Shown here: positions 53,384 to 64,000 of the stretch, in pieces
How positions within the stretch are numbered: position 1 is the first letter of the stretch
Layout: every line of letters begins with the position of its first letter
Position numbers and translations under genes: made by a program
DNA from: Sycon ciliatum
Taxonomy: Eukaryota; Porifera; Calcarea; Leucosolenida; Sycettidae
Direction of reading: 5' to 3'
Assembly (NCBI RefSeq): GCF_964019385.1
Contig: NC_088643.1
Location: 48,179,193-48,243,192, forward strand
DNA length: 64,000 bases
The notes under the pieces: model-generated
Told to the model about the DNA's origin: nothing
What the model saw: only the letters and a program-made list of their open reading frames with translations
Database searches by the model: none

Positions 53384-53739
53384 ATTGCACTAATAAAATT
53401 GCTTTCTCCACGCCGACTCTTTAAATTATGCCAAACCTAGTTCTTACCATCATATCCACCTGGCCATTCTAGTATAAATGAGCTGCATGCTCTGGTACGT
53501 TCAACCCGTGTTATGCGAAAATTCATCAAAAATGCGTATATTTTGTACTCGTTTTACTGGCTTCTATTGACCAAATATGGAATTTTGTGTTGGGAATTGT
53601 TCTCACTGAAACCTATGCATTCCGCAGAAAAAATTGTGAGTGAATAGGACTACTTTTGGAAAATCACGAAAATCACTGGTTTTGGCTCCGCGGGTCAGTT
53701 ACACACCCTGGCCATGCTGAAAGGGTTAATTTTGCTTGC

Positions 53740-53765
53740 GGGGGGGGGGGGGGGGGGGGGGGGGG
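53740..53765. repeat. G26 tract just outside the piggyBac right end
   Basis: An uninterrupted G run starts 11 bases after the TTAA. Confidence 0.95.
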
Positions 53766-54283
53766 TGCTTGTGGAAGTCACCTTATTGGCCAGGACTAGC
53801 AGTTGACGTTCATGTTCATTGCGGGTATGAAGAGATGCCCTTCATGTTCCGTGGGACTCACGCATGCCAGACTGCCAGTGATTGTCGATTTTCTGAAGGG
53901 TTTTTATTGCGGTGCGAATGACATCCGCCTGGCAAGAAGACCAGAAGAGTTGAGGTACGTCCTGGTGATAGATTTTTGTTCTTGCACTGTGGCTCAGCTC
54001 TTCTGGCTATCATTGTTCCCATCTAGATGTCCCATAGTCACGCTGAGTAGCCATGCAGGAGCCATCGGCAAAGAATCAGAAGTAGCCTTGCTAAGCCAGC
54101 ATCATCTTCAGGAACACGAGCCCTTCATGCACATTACAACGCAGCACATCAGATTTGCTCATCCCACAACCTTGCTCATTCAGCAGAAATTAAGTCCCCC
54201 ACGCTGGATAAAGGGGAATGCTCAAGCGGCGGCGAGAGTGAAACAAAAAAAAGGCATGCGGTACGTTTCAGATAAGCACTCAC

Positions 54284-63932
<9,649 letters not shown>

Positions 63933-64000
63933 CTAGACGCATGCACACGGCATACGTAAACCCACAGAAAGAGAGAGACAGGGAAAGAAAGACAGAGAAA

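Larger units (their letters stand above)
49890..53725 (+). mobile_element. Complete piggyBac element
   Basis: TTAA at 49886-49889 and 53726-53729 bounds a 3,836-bp element with ends ccctttcagca and its inverse. It holds a two-exon transposase (50167-52321) with intact catalytic residues. The 3' non-coding part is long and contains a 404-bp tandem duplication and a 59-bp perfect inverted repeat. The left subterminal region has two palindromes. All the structural parts expected of an autonomous piggyBac are present. Confidence 0.95.

Overview
The window looks like nuclear DNA of an invertebrate animal. The supported host genes are a cGMP-dependent protein kinase, an RNF146-type RING/WWE ubiquitin ligase, a muniscin (FCHO/SGIP1/Syp1-type endocytic adaptor) and one exon of an extended SDR dehydrogenase. 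RNF146, the muniscin gene and the SDR exon have GT-AG introns. Most other sequence is transposons, inverted repeats and microsatellites. A sponge or another early-branching marine animal would fit the compact genes, the mix of APE-type LINEs and the many TACATGTAC motifs. That placement is inference only; the sequence does not name the species.

Layout. About 1.5-6.0 kb holds an APE-type LINE with two intact ORFs joined by an ATGA overlap. At 7.5-7.8 kb is the lone SDR exon (minus). From 9.3 to 29.7 kb is a dense repeat region: fragments of at least three LINE families, a second LINE with an intact 974-codon ORF2 at 18.0-22.3 kb (minus) sitting inside a TIR element, hAT-like MITEs with 8-bp target duplications, Tigger-like MITEs, several foldback structures, and a 40-bp minisatellite. 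From 29.7 to 40 kb I see no gene, only three MITE-like elements and simple repeats. PKG lies at 40.1-42.1 kb as one uninterrupted reading frame. Nested TIR elements fill 43.9-45.2 kb. RNF146 follows at 45.6-46.6 kb in two exons. A complete-looking piggyBac element (TTAA on both sides, matching ends, two-exon transposase with its catalytic aspartates) occupies 49.9-53.7 kb. From 54.3 kb to beyond the right edge is the muniscin gene on the minus strand: the mu-homology domain is split over five exons and is preceded by a very long repeat-rich linker exon. Its N-terminal exons lie outside the window.

How the genes relate. There are no operons. PKG, RNF146 and the muniscin are independent housekeeping or signalling genes. 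The transposons are layered: a LINE in a foldback arm, a LINE in a TIR element, a truncated retroelement in a dispersed repeat, and TIR elements inside TIR elements. This gives a relative insertion order that can be read directly from the sequence. The best candidates for something new are the piggyBac element with its 59-bp perfect hairpin, palindromic left end and duplicated 3' part; the retroelement family whose truncated copy shows target-primed insertion marks; and the enlarged muniscin.
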